Notes under the pieces: generated by a model | Databases searched by the model: none | What the model was told of the DNA's origin: nothing | What the model saw: the letters and a program-made list of their open reading frames with translations, nothing else | Made by a program: the position numbers and the translations under genes | From: Eubacteriales bacterium | Lineage (GTDB): Bacteria > Bacillota_A > Clostridia > Christensenellales > Aristaeellaceae | Length of the DNA stretch: 55,112 nt | NCBI GenBank assembly: GCA_029974035.1 | Contig: JARKQG010000112.1 | Coordinates: 1 to 55,112 of the forward strand | Direction of reading: 5' to 3' | Shown here: piece by piece, positions 35,340 through 44,117 of the stretch | How positions within the stretch are numbered: position 1 is the stretch's first letter | How the letters are laid out: every line of letters starts with the position of its first letter

Positions 35340-35912
35340 TTGACGGTCCGGGTCGCGCGGGAAGAGGACGCGTTGGAGCTCGTGGAGATTTACCGACCAT
35401 ACGTGGAGGGTACGGCCATCACCTTTGAATGCGACGTGCCCGGCGCGGGGGTGTTTGCCGGGCGGATTCGCGACACGCTAACGCGGTACCCCTATCTGGT
35501 GGCGGTGGTGGACGGCAAAATCGCGGGCTACGCCTATGCGTCGGCGTATAAGCCGCGCGCGGCCTATGATTGGACGGTGGAAACCAGCGTCTACGTCCGC
35601 GCGGGCCTTCGGGGGCAGGGGATCGGCGCGCGGCTGTACCGCGCGCTGGAGGATGCGCTCAAGCGAATGAACATCCAGAACCTCACCGCCTGCATCACAT
35701 ACCCCAATCCGGAGAGCGTGAGCTTTCACGAGCGGGCGGGCTTTCGGACCGTCGGGCATTTTTCAAAGGCCGGCTTCAAGATGGGCGCGTGGCACGACGT
35801 GGTGTGGATGGAAAAATTTCTGGGCGACCATGAAACCCCGCCGGAGAGCGTGGTGCCCTTTCCCAAATTGCAGCCGGAAGGGGAGGGGCTAGGCCCCGCG
35901 GGGCGGGTTTGA
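35340..35912 (+). CDS. GNAT N-acetyltransferase, phosphinothricin-acetyltransferase-like
   Basis: 190 residues from the chosen TTG start. TVRVAREEDALELVEIYRPYVEGTAITFE is the usual N-terminus of the PAT/Bar-type GNAT group, acetyl-CoA loop VRAGLRGQGIGARLYRALEDA lies near residue 90, and NPESVSFHERAGFRTVGHF near 128. Such enzymes acetylate phosphinothricin, methionine sulfone or related amines; the native substrate is unknown. I chose TTG 35340 because GGAGG lies eight bases upstream and it matches the family start; ATG 35307 (no ribosome site) and GTG 35325 are alternatives. The C-terminal 35 residues are an extra Pro/Gly-rich tail. Confidence 0.85.
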   Translation: MTVRVAREEDALELVEIYRPYVEGTAITFECDVPGAGVFAGRIRDTLTRYPYLVAVVDGKIAGYAYASAYKPRAAYDWTVETSVYVRAGLRGQGIGARLYRALEDALKRMNIQNLTACITYPNPESVSFHERAGFRTVGHFSKAGFKMGAWHDVVWMEKFLGDHETPPESVVPFPKLQPEGEGLGPAGRV

Positions 35913-35952
35913 GCACCTTGAGGGCCCCGGCTGCCCGGGACCCTCAAGGTGC
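35913..35952. terminator. hairpin between convergent GNAT and efflux-permease genes
   Basis: Perfect 12-bp stem (GCACCTTGAGGG / CCCTCAAGGTGC) with a 16-base GC-rich loop. No U-run on either side, so termination is likely but not of the classic form. Confidence 0.6.
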
Positions 35953-35963
35953 AACAGGGATGA

Positions 35964-37136
35964 TTATTCGTACCGGAGCGCCTCGATGGGCAGCAGCGAC
36001 GCCGCCATGTTGGCCGGATAGGAGCCGAAGATGACGCCCACCAGCACCGAGAACACGACCGACAACAGCGCGACGCCGGAGGACATGACCATCGTGACGT
36101 TGATGGCCGGTGCCACCACATTGACCACGAAGTAGCCCAGCCCCAGGCCGATCAGGCCGCCCATCAGCGAGATCGAGACCGCCTCGATCAGGAACTGGAG
36201 CATGATGTCCATCTTCTGCGCGCCGATGGCCTTGCGGATGTCGATCTCCCGGGTGCGCTCGGATACCGAAACCAGCATGATGTTCATGATGCCGATGCCG
36301 CCAACCAGAAGCGATATGCCCGCGATGCCCGCCAGCAAGAGCGACAGCGTATTGGCGACTTCGCTCATCGTCTCCAGCAGCTGAGACTGGCTGGTGACGG
36401 TGTAGTAGTCCTCATCCTGGGTCTTTTCATACATGAACGCCTCCAGCGTTTCCACCGCGCGGTCGATGTCCGCGTCGGAGTCGCTGTCCGCGCTGGCGTA
36501 AAAGGTGGAGATGGTGGTGTTCCGGAAGGTGCGCTGGGCGATGGTGAAGGGGATAAACACCATCGAATCCAGCGAGGTGCCCTCGCTGTCGCCCATCTCG
36601 GTAAAGAGGCCCACCACGGTATAGGCGCGGCCGTCGATGCGGACGGTTTCGCCGATCACATCCCGCTGCGCAAACAGCTCGTCCGCCACCTCGACGCCGA
36701 TCACACACACGCTGCTGCGGTTTTCCACGTCGCTGGCCGTGATGAAACGGCCGGAGGACAGGGTGTAGTTGCGGATCGAGTTATACCCTTCGGTGGTGCC
36801 ATAGACGGTGGTGTCGTAGGTATTGATGCCCGCCTTGCAGGTGAGCGAGGAGGAGATCAGCGGCGCGACCTGGTTGACGCCGCCCACGCCGCGGAGGGAT
36901 TCGATGTCATCCAGGTCCAGCTGCACGATGCGTCGGGCGTTGTTGCGCACGGTGATCAGGTTGGTGCCGAGGCTGGTGATGCGGCTGGTGATGTCACTGG
37001 TGGAGCCCTGACCGATGGCCACCAACACCGTGACCGAAAGCACGCCGATGATGATGCCCAGCATGGTCAGGAAGGAGCGCATCTTGTTGGCGAGGATGGC
37101 GCTCACGGCCATCTTCAGGCATTGAAGCACTTTCAT
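35964..37136 (-). CDS. MacB/FtsX-family ABC transporter permease
   Basis: 390 residues. An N-terminal membrane helix (FLTMLGIIIGVLSVTVLVAIGQG, near 20-42) is followed by a large extracytoplasmic MacB_PCD domain. Three C-terminal helices form the FtsX domain, including VGGIGIMNIMLVSVSERTREIDIRKAIGA, the family hallmark. It works with the ATPase encoded just upstream (overlap of 4 bases) and the HlyD-like adaptor to export peptides, drugs or lipoproteins. Substrate unknown. Confidence 0.93.
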   Translation of the reverse strand: MKVLQCLKMAVSAILANKMRSFLTMLGIIIGVLSVTVLVAIGQGSTSDITSRITSLGTNLITVRNNARRIVQLDLDDIESLRGVGGVNQVAPLISSSLTCKAGINTYDTTVYGTTEGYNSIRNYTLSSGRFITASDVENRSSVCVIGVEVADELFAQRDVIGETVRIDGRAYTVVGLFTEMGDSEGTSLDSMVFIPFTIAQRTFRNTTISTFYASADSDSDADIDRAVETLEAFMYEKTQDEDYYTVTSQSQLLETMSEVANTLSLLLAGIAGISLLVGGIGIMNIMLVSVSERTREIDIRKAIGAQKMDIMLQFLIEAVSISLMGGLIGLGLGYFVVNVVAPAINVTMVMSSGVALLSVVFSVLVGVIFGSYPANMAASLLPIEALRYE

Positions 37137-37873
37137 GATGCGCTCTCCTCTCTCACGGGTGTTTCTCCTTCCGCGGCTTCCAGGGTTTTGGTGACGTCGT
37201 GGTTGCCGTTTACCTGGGAAATCCGGCCGTCACGAATCGCCATGCGGCGCTCGGCCTCCAGCGAAATGGCGTTGTCGTGGGTAATGAGCATGATGGCGTT
37301 GCCCTGCTCGTGCAGCTCATGCAGCATCCGCATGATGTCCTGGCCGGACTTGGAGTCCAGGTTGCCCGTGGGTTCGTCCGCCAGAATCAGCGACGGGTGG
37401 GTGGACAGCGCCCGGGCGATGGCCACGCGCTGTTGCTGGCCGCCGGATAGCTGGTTGGGGCGGTGCTTCATGCGGTCACCCAGCCCTACGCGCTCCAGTG
37501 CCTCGGTGACCCGCTCCTTGCGTTCGGCGGCGGGCAGGCCCTGATAGATCAGCGGAAGCTCCACGTTTTCATAGGCGGTAAGCTTGCCCAGCAGGTTGAA
37601 CTGCTGAAAGATGAAGCCGATTTTTTTGTTGCGTATGACGGCCAGCTCGCGCGGGGAAAAGTCGGACACATCCTCGCCGTCCAGCAGGTATTCTCCCTCG
37701 TCAGGGTAATCAAGGCAGCCGACGATGTTCATCAGCGTGGATTTTCCGCTGCCAGACGGGCCGATGATCGCCACGAACTCGCGGTCAGCGATCGAAAGAT
37801 CCACCCGGTCCAGTGCGGTGATGATCTCGCCGCCCATTTTGTAGCGCTTGACGATTTGTTTAAGCTCTATCAA
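37133..37873 (-). CDS. MacB/LolD-type ABC transporter ATPase
   Basis: 246 residues. Walker A GPSGSGKSTLMNIVG near 38, signature LSGGQQQRVAIARAL near 142 and Walker B LILADEPTGNLDSKSG near 162 are intact, with the H-loop ITHD. The LSGGQQQR/ADEPTGNLD spelling is that of the MacB-LolD subgroup. It is the middle gene of the adaptor-ATPase-permease operon and has a 30-residue C-terminal extension rich in Glu. Confidence 0.95.
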   Translation of the reverse strand: MIELKQIVKRYKMGGEIITALDRVDLSIADREFVAIIGPSGSGKSTLMNIVGCLDYPDEGEYLLDGEDVSDFSPRELAVIRNKKIGFIFQQFNLLGKLTAYENVELPLIYQGLPAAERKERVTEALERVGLGDRMKHRPNQLSGGQQQRVAIARALSTHPSLILADEPTGNLDSKSGQDIMRMLHELHEQGNAIMLITHDNAISLEAERRMAIRDGRISQVNGNHDVTKTLEAAEGETPVREESAS

Positions 37874-37977
37874 TGAAATCCCTCCTGTCAGGCGGTTTGC
37901 ACTGCGTTTTTCCCTTCGCGGGGGCGTATCCCGCCCCCGCGACCGGTTTTTTTTGTTTATCTGGCTTTTGAGGGCGA

Positions 37978-39627
37978 TCAGAACCCGCCGCCCGGGCCGC
38001 CGCCGGCGGGCATGCCGCCACCGCCGCCGCCAAAGTCGCCGCCGCCCATGCCGCCGCCCGTCATCTGCCGGGTGGTGGTGCTGCTGTCGGAGGAGTCGCG
38101 CTTGATCAGCACGCTGTCCCCCTCCTCAAGGCCGGAGAGAATCTGCACGTATTCGTCGTTGGAGGCGCCGATGGTGACGTTGGAGGTCTGCCCGCTGGCC
38201 AGGGTGACGTAGTTCTGGTTGTTCGAGGTGGAAACCGCCTCGACGGGCACCAGCAGCGCGTCCTGGATGTCGGTGGTAACGATGTTGATCGAAGCCGTCA
38301 TGCCGTCCATCAGGCCCGGCGCGCTGTCCAGCGCGACGGTGACGGTGTAGGTGGCGACGCCGCCGGACACCGTGCCCACACCCGAGATCTTGGTGACCTC
38401 GCCGGTAAAGGTCTGGTTGGGATAGGCGTCGATTTCAACCTCGACCTCCTGGCCCACAGCCACGTTGACGATGTCCAGCTCGTCCACCGAGGCGACCACG
38501 TTGAACGCGTTGTCGGACTGCATGGTGACCGCCGCGGTGGAGCCCTCCTCCAGCAGCTGGCCGACGGAGGCGCTGACTGCGGTGATGACGCCGTCGATGG
38601 GCGCCTTGATGGTCAGGTTCTCCTGATCGGTGAGGGCGTTGTCCAGCGCGGTGCGGGCCTCGTCGTAGGTGTACAGCGCCTGCTGCAGCTCCGCCGACGG
38701 GATGCGGCCTGTCACGTAGAACAGCTTTGCGCCGGAGGCGACGGATTCGTTGTCCTCATAATAGATGGTATCGATGGTGCCGCCGATCGAGGTGACCGGG
38801 ACCGGCATGTTGATCTCCAGCACGCCCTCGCCGATCTTTTCACCCTGCAGGGTGGTGACCAGCGCGGCGGTGCCCACGTCGTAGTCGTCGTCCGTCACGG
38901 TGACGGAGATGCTGCCGCCCAAGCCGTCCACCTGATCCACGACGCCCGCAACCTCCGCGTTGTCGATCCAGACGCTGACCTCGTCGCCCACGGCGAAATC
39001 TCTGTCCGTCAGGGGATCAAACTCGATCTTCATCTTGTCATCCCGGGAGATGATGCAAAGGTAGCCGGTGGTTTTCATGGTGACCGAGATGTCGTCGCCC
39101 TCCTCGTTGTTCTCGATCATCTTGACGGTGCCGGCAGACGGCGCGTATACGTAGTAGTCCGTGCCTGTGTCGCGCACCTCGCTCAGCGCCACCTGCGCGG
39201 CGAAGAGATCGGACTGCAGTGAGGAGATCTCGGTCTCAAGGTCGGTGGAGGACAGTTTGAGGAGCGTGTCGCCCGCCTTCACCGTATCGCCCACCTCTAC
39301 GTTGACCGACTCGACCTTGCCCTCGGCCTCGTTGTACACTTCCTTGGTGGAGGCGGGGCTCAGGCTGCCGGAGCCGTACACCGTAACCTGAAGCTCGCCC
39401 TTTTTGGCGGTGGAGTAGGTACCGGCCGATACGCTGCTGGAGTCGCCGCTCCGGGTGGAGCCGGAACTAGAGCTGCCGGAGGTGGACGCAGTTTGACGGC
39501 TCGTGCGCGAGGACCCGCCGACCATCGACGAGATCGTCGGCCATGCGAACGCCGCGAGCACCGCAAGGACGACCACAAGGATGACCCATTTGACCCATTT
39601 GGCGCCCACGCCGCGCTTTTTCATCAT
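37978..39627 (-). CDS. HlyD/MacA-type periplasmic-adaptor-like membrane-fusion protein
   Basis: 549 residues with one N-terminal membrane anchor (WVKWVILVVVLAVLAAFAWP), a Ser/Thr-rich linker, then biotinyl-lipoyl-like and beta-barrel segments (GKVESVNVEVGDTVKAGDTLLKLSSTDLE near 105; APIDGVITAVSASVGQLLEEG near 345). The C-terminus is almost pure Gly/Met/Pro (GGGMGGGDFGGGGGG and onward). It is the first gene of the efflux operon, with GGGAGG before ATG 39627. In Firmicutes such adaptors pair with MacB-like transporters; the glycine tail is unusual in composition but seen in related Clostridia. Confidence 0.9.
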   Translation of the reverse strand: MMKKRGVGAKWVKWVILVVVLAVLAAFAWPTISSMVGGSSRTSRQTASTSGSSSSGSTRSGDSSSVSAGTYSTAKKGELQVTVYGSGSLSPASTKEVYNEAEGKVESVNVEVGDTVKAGDTLLKLSSTDLETEISSLQSDLFAAQVALSEVRDTGTDYYVYAPSAGTVKMIENNEEGDDISVTMKTTGYLCIISRDDKMKIEFDPLTDRDFAVGDEVSVWIDNAEVAGVVDQVDGLGGSISVTVTDDDYDVGTAALVTTLQGEKIGEGVLEINMPVPVTSIGGTIDTIYYEDNESVASGAKLFYVTGRIPSAELQQALYTYDEARTALDNALTDQENLTIKAPIDGVITAVSASVGQLLEEGSTAAVTMQSDNAFNVVASVDELDIVNVAVGQEVEVEIDAYPNQTFTGEVTKISGVGTVSGGVATYTVTVALDSAPGLMDGMTASINIVTTDIQDALLVPVEAVSTSNNQNYVTLASGQTSNVTIGASNDEYVQILSGLEEGDSVLIKRDSSDSSTTTRQMTGGGMGGGDFGGGGGGMPAGGGPGGGF

Positions 39628-39750
39628 GGAAAATCCCTCCCAAACGTGTTGATGGGGCTATTCTACTGGGAATGTGCGGCAATTCTGTGGCGCGGTCTCG
39701 CGATGTTTGTGAACGATGGCGGACAAAAATCCGTCGGCGGGCGCGACTGT

Positions 39751-39779
39751 TTGTGCTTGTTTACATATTGCGCTAGACA
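39751..39779 (+). promoter_or_regulatory. possible promoter of the ABC exporter gene
   Basis: TTGTGC (39751-39756), 17 bases, TAGACA (39774-39779). The -10 match is weak. Nothing else was seen in 39628-39835. Confidence 0.35.
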
Positions 39780-39835
39780 GCCCGCACAAGCTGGAGTATC
39801 ATCATCTATATTGTCATCAAACGAGCGGAGGAAGC

Positions 39836-41662
39836 ATGAGCGAGCGGGTCGCGCGCCGTCCGGGCGCGAAAAAGTCCTGGGTCCTGATTCGGAGGTTTTT
39901 GCCCTACTACAAGCCGTATCGCGGCGTTCTCGTCGCCGACTTGGGCTGCGCCGCGCTGACAACGGTGTGCGAACTGGTGCTGCCGCTGATCGTTCGGTAT
40001 ATTACCGACACCGCCATGCGCGATCTGGCCGGCCTGACGGCCCAGACCATCCTGAGGCTGGGCGGCGTGTATGTGGTCCTGCGGCTGATGGACACCGCCG
40101 CTTACTACTATATGGCCTCCGTGGGGCACATCATGGGCTCCCGAATCGAAACCGACCTGCGTCGGGATCTGTTTTCTCACCTTCAGGCGCTGTCAAATTC
40201 CTTCTACGACAATGCGAAAACCGGACAGCTGATGAGCCGCATCACCACCGACCTCAACGATGTGACGGAGTTCGCGCACCACTGCCCGGAGGAATTCTTC
40301 ATCGCGGCGCTGAAGCTGGTGGGCGTATTTGTCATCCTGTGCACGATGAACGTCGGTTTGACACTGATCATCTTCATCGCGCTGCCGATGATGTTCGTCG
40401 CGCTGGGCTACTTCAACAAGCACATGCGCAGCGCCTTTAAGCGCGCACGCCATCAGCTGGGCGAGCTCAACGCGCAGGTGGAGGACAGCCTTCTGGGCAT
40501 CCGCGTGGTGAAGGCGTTCGCCAACGAGGATCTGGAAAAGACCAAGTTTGAGCGCGGAAACAGCCGTTTTCTCTCGATTAAGCGCGACATGTACCTGTGG
40601 ATGGGGGCGTTTCACTCCAGCACGCGCTTTTTCGACGGCATGATGTACATCCTGGTGGTGGTGGTCGGCGCGCTGTACATGATCCGTGGCGCGATTATGC
40701 CGGGGGACCTGGTGGCATACCTTCTCTACGTCACCACGCTGCTCACATCCATCAGCCGCGTCGTCGAATTCACCGAGCAGTTTCAGCGGGGCATGACCGG
40801 CATCGAGCGCTTTGCCGAAGTGATGGACGAGCAGCCTACCGTCGTGGACGCGCCCGGCGCGAAAGCCCACCGGATTGCGCGCGGCGAGGTGCGCTTCGAG
40901 CACGTCAGCTTTGCCTATGAACCGGGCGGGGAAGAGGTGCTCAGCGACATCGACCTGTCCGTGACGCCGGGCGAATCCATCGCGCTGGTCGGGCCTTCCG
41001 GCGGCGGCAAGACCACGCTGTGCAGCCTGATCCCGCGCTTTTACGAGCCCACGAAGGGCCGGATTCTGATCGACGGCGTCGACATCCGGGATTTTACGCT
41101 GGAATCCCTGCGCTCCCAGATCGGCATCGTGCAGCAGGATGTATACCTGTTTGCCGGAAGCGTGTTTGACAACATCGAATACGGCAGGCCCGGTGCCACC
41201 CAGGAGGAAATCGTCTCCGCCGCGAGGATGGCGGGCGCCCACGAGTTCATTATGCAGTTGCCCGAGGGCTACGACACCTACCTGGGCGAGCGCGGCGTGC
41301 GGCTCTCCGGCGGCCAGAAGCAGCGCGTGTCCATCGCCCGCGTGTTCCTCAAAAATCCGCCGGTTCTGATCCTGGACGAAGCCACCTCCGCGCTGGACAA
41401 CGAGTCCGAGCAGGTGGTGCAGCACTCGCTGGAATCCCTCATGAAGGGGCGCACCACCTTCACCATCGCCCACCGCCTGACCACCATCCGCGGCGCGAAG
41501 CTGATCCTGGTGCTGACCGACCACGGCATTGAGGAGCAGGGATCTCACGAAGCACTGATGGAGAAGGGCGGGCTGTATCACGCGCTGTACAGCGCCTACG
41601 CCCTGGGGCAGAATGCGGATAACCAGGAAAAACAGACCGAAGCCCTGTTTGTTGGGCGATAG
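39836..41662 (+). CDS. ABC exporter, fused membrane and ATPase domains
   Basis: 608-residue half-transporter. Six-helix ABC_membrane domain (about 20-320; RFLPYYKPYRGVLVADLGCAAL at the start, SRITTDLNDVTEFAHH near 132) and nucleotide-binding domain with Walker A GPSGGGKTTLC near 384, signature LSGGQKQRVSIARV near 489 and Walker B VLILDEATSALD near 510. Acts as a homodimer in multidrug, lipid or peptide export; substrate unknown. ATG 39836 follows GCGGAGGAAGC. It is single and unrelated in order to the divergent MacAB-like operon. Confidence 0.92.
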   Translation: MSERVARRPGAKKSWVLIRRFLPYYKPYRGVLVADLGCAALTTVCELVLPLIVRYITDTAMRDLAGLTAQTILRLGGVYVVLRLMDTAAYYYMASVGHIMGSRIETDLRRDLFSHLQALSNSFYDNAKTGQLMSRITTDLNDVTEFAHHCPEEFFIAALKLVGVFVILCTMNVGLTLIIFIALPMMFVALGYFNKHMRSAFKRARHQLGELNAQVEDSLLGIRVVKAFANEDLEKTKFERGNSRFLSIKRDMYLWMGAFHSSTRFFDGMMYILVVVVGALYMIRGAIMPGDLVAYLLYVTTLLTSISRVVEFTEQFQRGMTGIERFAEVMDEQPTVVDAPGAKAHRIARGEVRFEHVSFAYEPGGEEVLSDIDLSVTPGESIALVGPSGGGKTTLCSLIPRFYEPTKGRILIDGVDIRDFTLESLRSQIGIVQQDVYLFAGSVFDNIEYGRPGATQEEIVSAARMAGAHEFIMQLPEGYDTYLGERGVRLSGGQKQRVSIARVFLKNPPVLILDEATSALDNESEQVVQHSLESLMKGRTTFTIAHRLTTIRGAKLILVLTDHGIEEQGSHEALMEKGGLYHALYSAYALGQNADNQEKQTEALFVGR

Positions 41663-41784
41663 GGCGGGGATTCGCCCTCTGCAAACTTCGGTTTTTTATT
41701 TGCACAACAGACCGAAGTCTTGATTTCGGGCCGCGTCGCCGGGCCGCGCTCTCGGGGAAAACGGGGCGTGTATCATGTTTTAAT

Positions 41785-41813
41785 TTGCAAACCCATCGCT
41801 TGTGTGCTAGAAT
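41785..41813 (+). promoter_or_regulatory. extended -10 promoter of the CrtO-like/GT2 pair
   Basis: TTGCAA (41785-41790), 17 bases, TAGAAT (41808-41813) preceded by TGC (extended -10). Upstream, ACTTCGGT (41685-41692) and ACCGAAGT (41711-41718) form an 8-bp inverted repeat of uncertain role; no clear U-run follows it. Confidence 0.7.
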
Positions 41814-41855
41814 GGCACGGGAGCAACCGGTTGGAATGAGAAGGGATACGCTCAG

Positions 41856-42374
41856 ATGTTTAGCCGCTTTATGATGACATTGCCCGTGTTTATCGGGCAG
41901 TTTTTCAAGTTTGCGCTGATTGTTGCGATCATCGGCGCGGTCGCGCATTACGTGGGGCAGCTGCTCCCCAGAAGGAATTTTGACTATACCGCCCCTCCGT
42001 ACGCCTCCTATCACTGGGAGCGGGACGGCATGTTCTACACCAGGCTGAGAATCCAGTTCTGGAAGGACAAGGTTCCGGACATGAGCCAGTACGTCAAGAG
42101 CATGTTCCGGAAGAAGATCTCCGTATTCCGCGACTTCGAATATATAAAGGAGCTGATTCTTGAAACCTGTGTGGCGGAATTTGTCCATTGGATGCTGGTG
42201 CTGATCAGCCCGGTGTTTCTGGTCCTGATGGAAGGACTGGCCGGATGGATCGGCACGGTGCTCTACGCGCTGGGAAACCTGCCCTTTGTGATGATCCAGC
42301 GCTACAACCGGCCCCGGCTGGTGCGCTTGATGAATCGGCAGAAACGTCAGGAACTCGCGGACAACCTCCAATGA
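41856..42374 (+). CDS. CrtO-like glycosyl-4,4'-diaponeurosporenoate acyltransferase family protein
   Basis: 172-residue membrane protein with an N-terminal helix and two C-terminal helices. Family hallmarks are the RIQFWKDKVPDM segment near 65, ETCVAEFVHW near 107 and the end NLPFVMIQRYNRPRLVRLM near 145. S. aureus CrtO acylates glycosylated carotenoid acids with the same E..AE..HW and QRYNRPRL pattern. No carotenoid genes are in the window, so the acceptor is probably another glycolipid, perhaps made by the glycosyltransferase next door (inference). Its ATG follows a weak purine stretch after the extended -10 promoter. Confidence 0.82.
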   Translation: MFSRFMMTLPVFIGQFFKFALIVAIIGAVAHYVGQLLPRRNFDYTAPPYASYHWERDGMFYTRLRIQFWKDKVPDMSQYVKSMFRKKISVFRDFEYIKELILETCVAEFVHWMLVLISPVFLVLMEGLAGWIGTVLYALGNLPFVMIQRYNRPRLVRLMNRQKRQELADNLQ

Positions 42375-42390
42375 TTTGAGGTGCACACAC

Positions 42391-43677
42391 TTGATTCTTC
42401 GATGGGCCCTGATTATGGGCTTGGCGTTTACGGTGTACGGCTGCTATTTTCTGGCGGTGGCCATCGCGGGCAATCTGATGAAGCGGCGCAGCATCCCCCC
42501 CGCGCCGCCGATCAGCCGCATCGCGGCGATCATTCCCGCCCGGAACGAACAGGCCGTGGTGCCCAAGCTGGTGGACAGCCTGCTCAGGCAGCGCTATCCG
42601 CGCACGCTCTTTGACGTGTACGTGGTGCCCAACAACTGCACGGACATGACCCGCAAGGCCGCGCTGGACGCGGGCGCGCAGGTGCTGGACTGCGACGTGC
42701 CGGTGCACTCCAAGGGCGAGGTGCTGCGCTGGTCATTTGAAAAGCTGATGAACGGCGACAGGCAGTACGACGCCTTCTGCGTCTTTGACGCCGACAACGT
42801 GGCGGACGGCGGCTTTTTCCAGGCGGTCAACAACGCGCTGGCGGCGGGCTACGGCGTGGCGCAGGGGTATCGGGACAGCAAAAACCCCGACGACAACTGG
42901 GTGGCGGGCTGCACGTCCATCTTCTTCTGGTTCATGAACCGCTTTTTCAACCACGCCCGTTTTATACTGAAGATGTCCGCGGCGCTCAACGGCACCGGCA
43001 TCATGTTCAGCACCGACACCATCCGCAAGATTGGCTTTGACACCTGCACGCTGACGGAGGACCAGGAGTTTACCGGAATCTGCGCGCTCAACGGCGTAAA
43101 GATTGGCTGGATGGAGGATGCCATCACCTATGACGAGCAGCCCATCACGATCCGGGACTCCTTTGTACAGCGCAGGCGCTGGGGTGCGGGCACGCTGCAG
43201 TGCTTCAGGCGCTATGGAAAGGCGCTGCTTCGGGCGGTCCGCCAAAAGCGCAGCCGGGACGCGCTGGATGTGCTGATCGTATTTGCCGGCACGCCGCTGC
43301 AGGGGTTGGGCATTGTGTCCTTCGGCCTTTGCGCGGCGGAGTTTGTTCGCCAGATTGTGGTGAGCGGTCCCCGCGTGGCCAGCGTATGGGCGGCCTGGAC
43401 GCTGCTCATGGCCGTCGCCAGCACCTTTCTCGGCGGCTTTGTCGCGGTGGTGCTGGTCTGCACGACGGAAAAGAAGTGGAGCCGCGCGCGGCTTCAATGC
43501 CTCGTCATGATGGGCTTTTATCTGCTGACCTGGATGCCGGCCAACATGCTGGCGCTGGTCACGCGCCCGCCGAAATGGGTGCAGATTCCGCACGTGATGG
43601 CCGTGGGCATCGACGACACGGTGGTCGAGCCGCCGGCGCCCTCCCGCTTCGGCGCAAAGGAAACGGACGTTTCCTGA
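42391..43677 (+). CDS. family 2 glycosyltransferase, membrane-bound
   Basis: 428 residues. An N-terminal helix is followed by the GT2 domain (IAAIIPARNEQAVVPKLVDSLLRQ near 45) with DXD-type FCVFDADNVADGG near 130, TEDQEFTG near 220 and the processive QRRRWGAG (QxxRW) near 258. Three or four C-terminal helices suggest transfer across or onto a membrane. I chose TTG 42391 because GAGGTG lies seven bases upstream; a TTG at 42376 is closer to the preceding gene but lacks a site. Likely co-transcribed with the CrtO-like gene, 16 bases upstream. Confidence 0.87.
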   Translation: MILRWALIMGLAFTVYGCYFLAVAIAGNLMKRRSIPPAPPISRIAAIIPARNEQAVVPKLVDSLLRQRYPRTLFDVYVVPNNCTDMTRKAALDAGAQVLDCDVPVHSKGEVLRWSFEKLMNGDRQYDAFCVFDADNVADGGFFQAVNNALAAGYGVAQGYRDSKNPDDNWVAGCTSIFFWFMNRFFNHARFILKMSAALNGTGIMFSTDTIRKIGFDTCTLTEDQEFTGICALNGVKIGWMEDAITYDEQPITIRDSFVQRRRWGAGTLQCFRRYGKALLRAVRQKRSRDALDVLIVFAGTPLQGLGIVSFGLCAAEFVRQIVVSGPRVASVWAAWTLLMAVASTFLGGFVAVVLVCTTEKKWSRARLQCLVMMGFYLLTWMPANMLALVTRPPKWVQIPHVMAVGIDDTVVEPPAPSRFGAKETDVS

Positions 43678-43888
43678 GAGAGCGCTCCTTTGGGCGGTAT
43701 GCAAAAAGCGTTACAACGGAACCCTCGCCCTTCGCCGGGCGGCGCGCAAAGCGTACCGGGCGAAAGGCGTTTTCGTTACCGGTCGGCGGGGATTCGAGCG
43801 GGGCGGAGCGCCTGACACCGCGGATTTCAGGCAAAGATAAATATCGGCGTATCGATTGCTTCGTATCAATAAATAATTACTTAGACCA
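43678..43888. other. gap without a recognised gene
   Basis: About 210 bases with several GC-rich self-complementary runs (for example around 43726-43770, CGCCCTTCGCC facing GGGCGAAAGGCG) and then an AT-rich stretch leading into a promoter. No coding signal that I can support. It may hold the terminator of the glycosyltransferase gene. Confidence 0.5.
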
Positions 43889-43917
43889 TTGACAAATTAT
43901 ATCGGTAGATTTATACT
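43889..43917 (+). promoter_or_regulatory. sigma-A promoter of the FMN/FAD reductase operon
   Basis: Perfect TTGACA (43889-43894), 17 bases, TATACT (43912-43917). It implies an untranslated leader of about 190 bases. Confidence 0.88.
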
Positions 43918-43944
43918 GATTAAGGTGTCCGAAGGCGTCGCGCG

Positions 43945-43998
43945 GAGAATCGGAGGATTCTCAAGCCTGTATGTCTGCGTCCGAGGACATGCAGGCTT
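43945..43998 (+). promoter_or_regulatory. two consecutive hairpins in the reductase leader
   Basis: First stem GAGAATC-GGAG-GATTCTC (43945-43962, 7 bp). Second stem AAGCCTGTATGTC (43963-43975) with GACATGCAGGCTT (43986-43998), 13 pairs including one G-U and a 10-base loop. Neither is followed by a U-run. Role unknown: mRNA stabiliser, protein-binding site or unidentified riboswitch. Confidence 0.6.
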
Positions 43999-44117
43999 GT
44001 CCGGCGCCTTTGCACTTTGGGGCAGTTTGGGGAAAGAGGGTGAAAACCTAGGAAGGATACAACCCACACGGATGGAACGTGGTTGCCTTGTCCTTGAAGC
44101 ATCGAAAGGAGATTGTT

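Noticed and set aside
41856..43677. Staphyloxanthin-like carotenoid cluster
   Set aside because: Only a CrtO-like and a GT2 gene are present; no squalene/phytoene synthase or desaturase in the window.
43918..44117. FMN riboswitch before the flavin reductase gene
   Set aside because: The conserved FMN-aptamer blocks are not seen; only simple hairpins are present.
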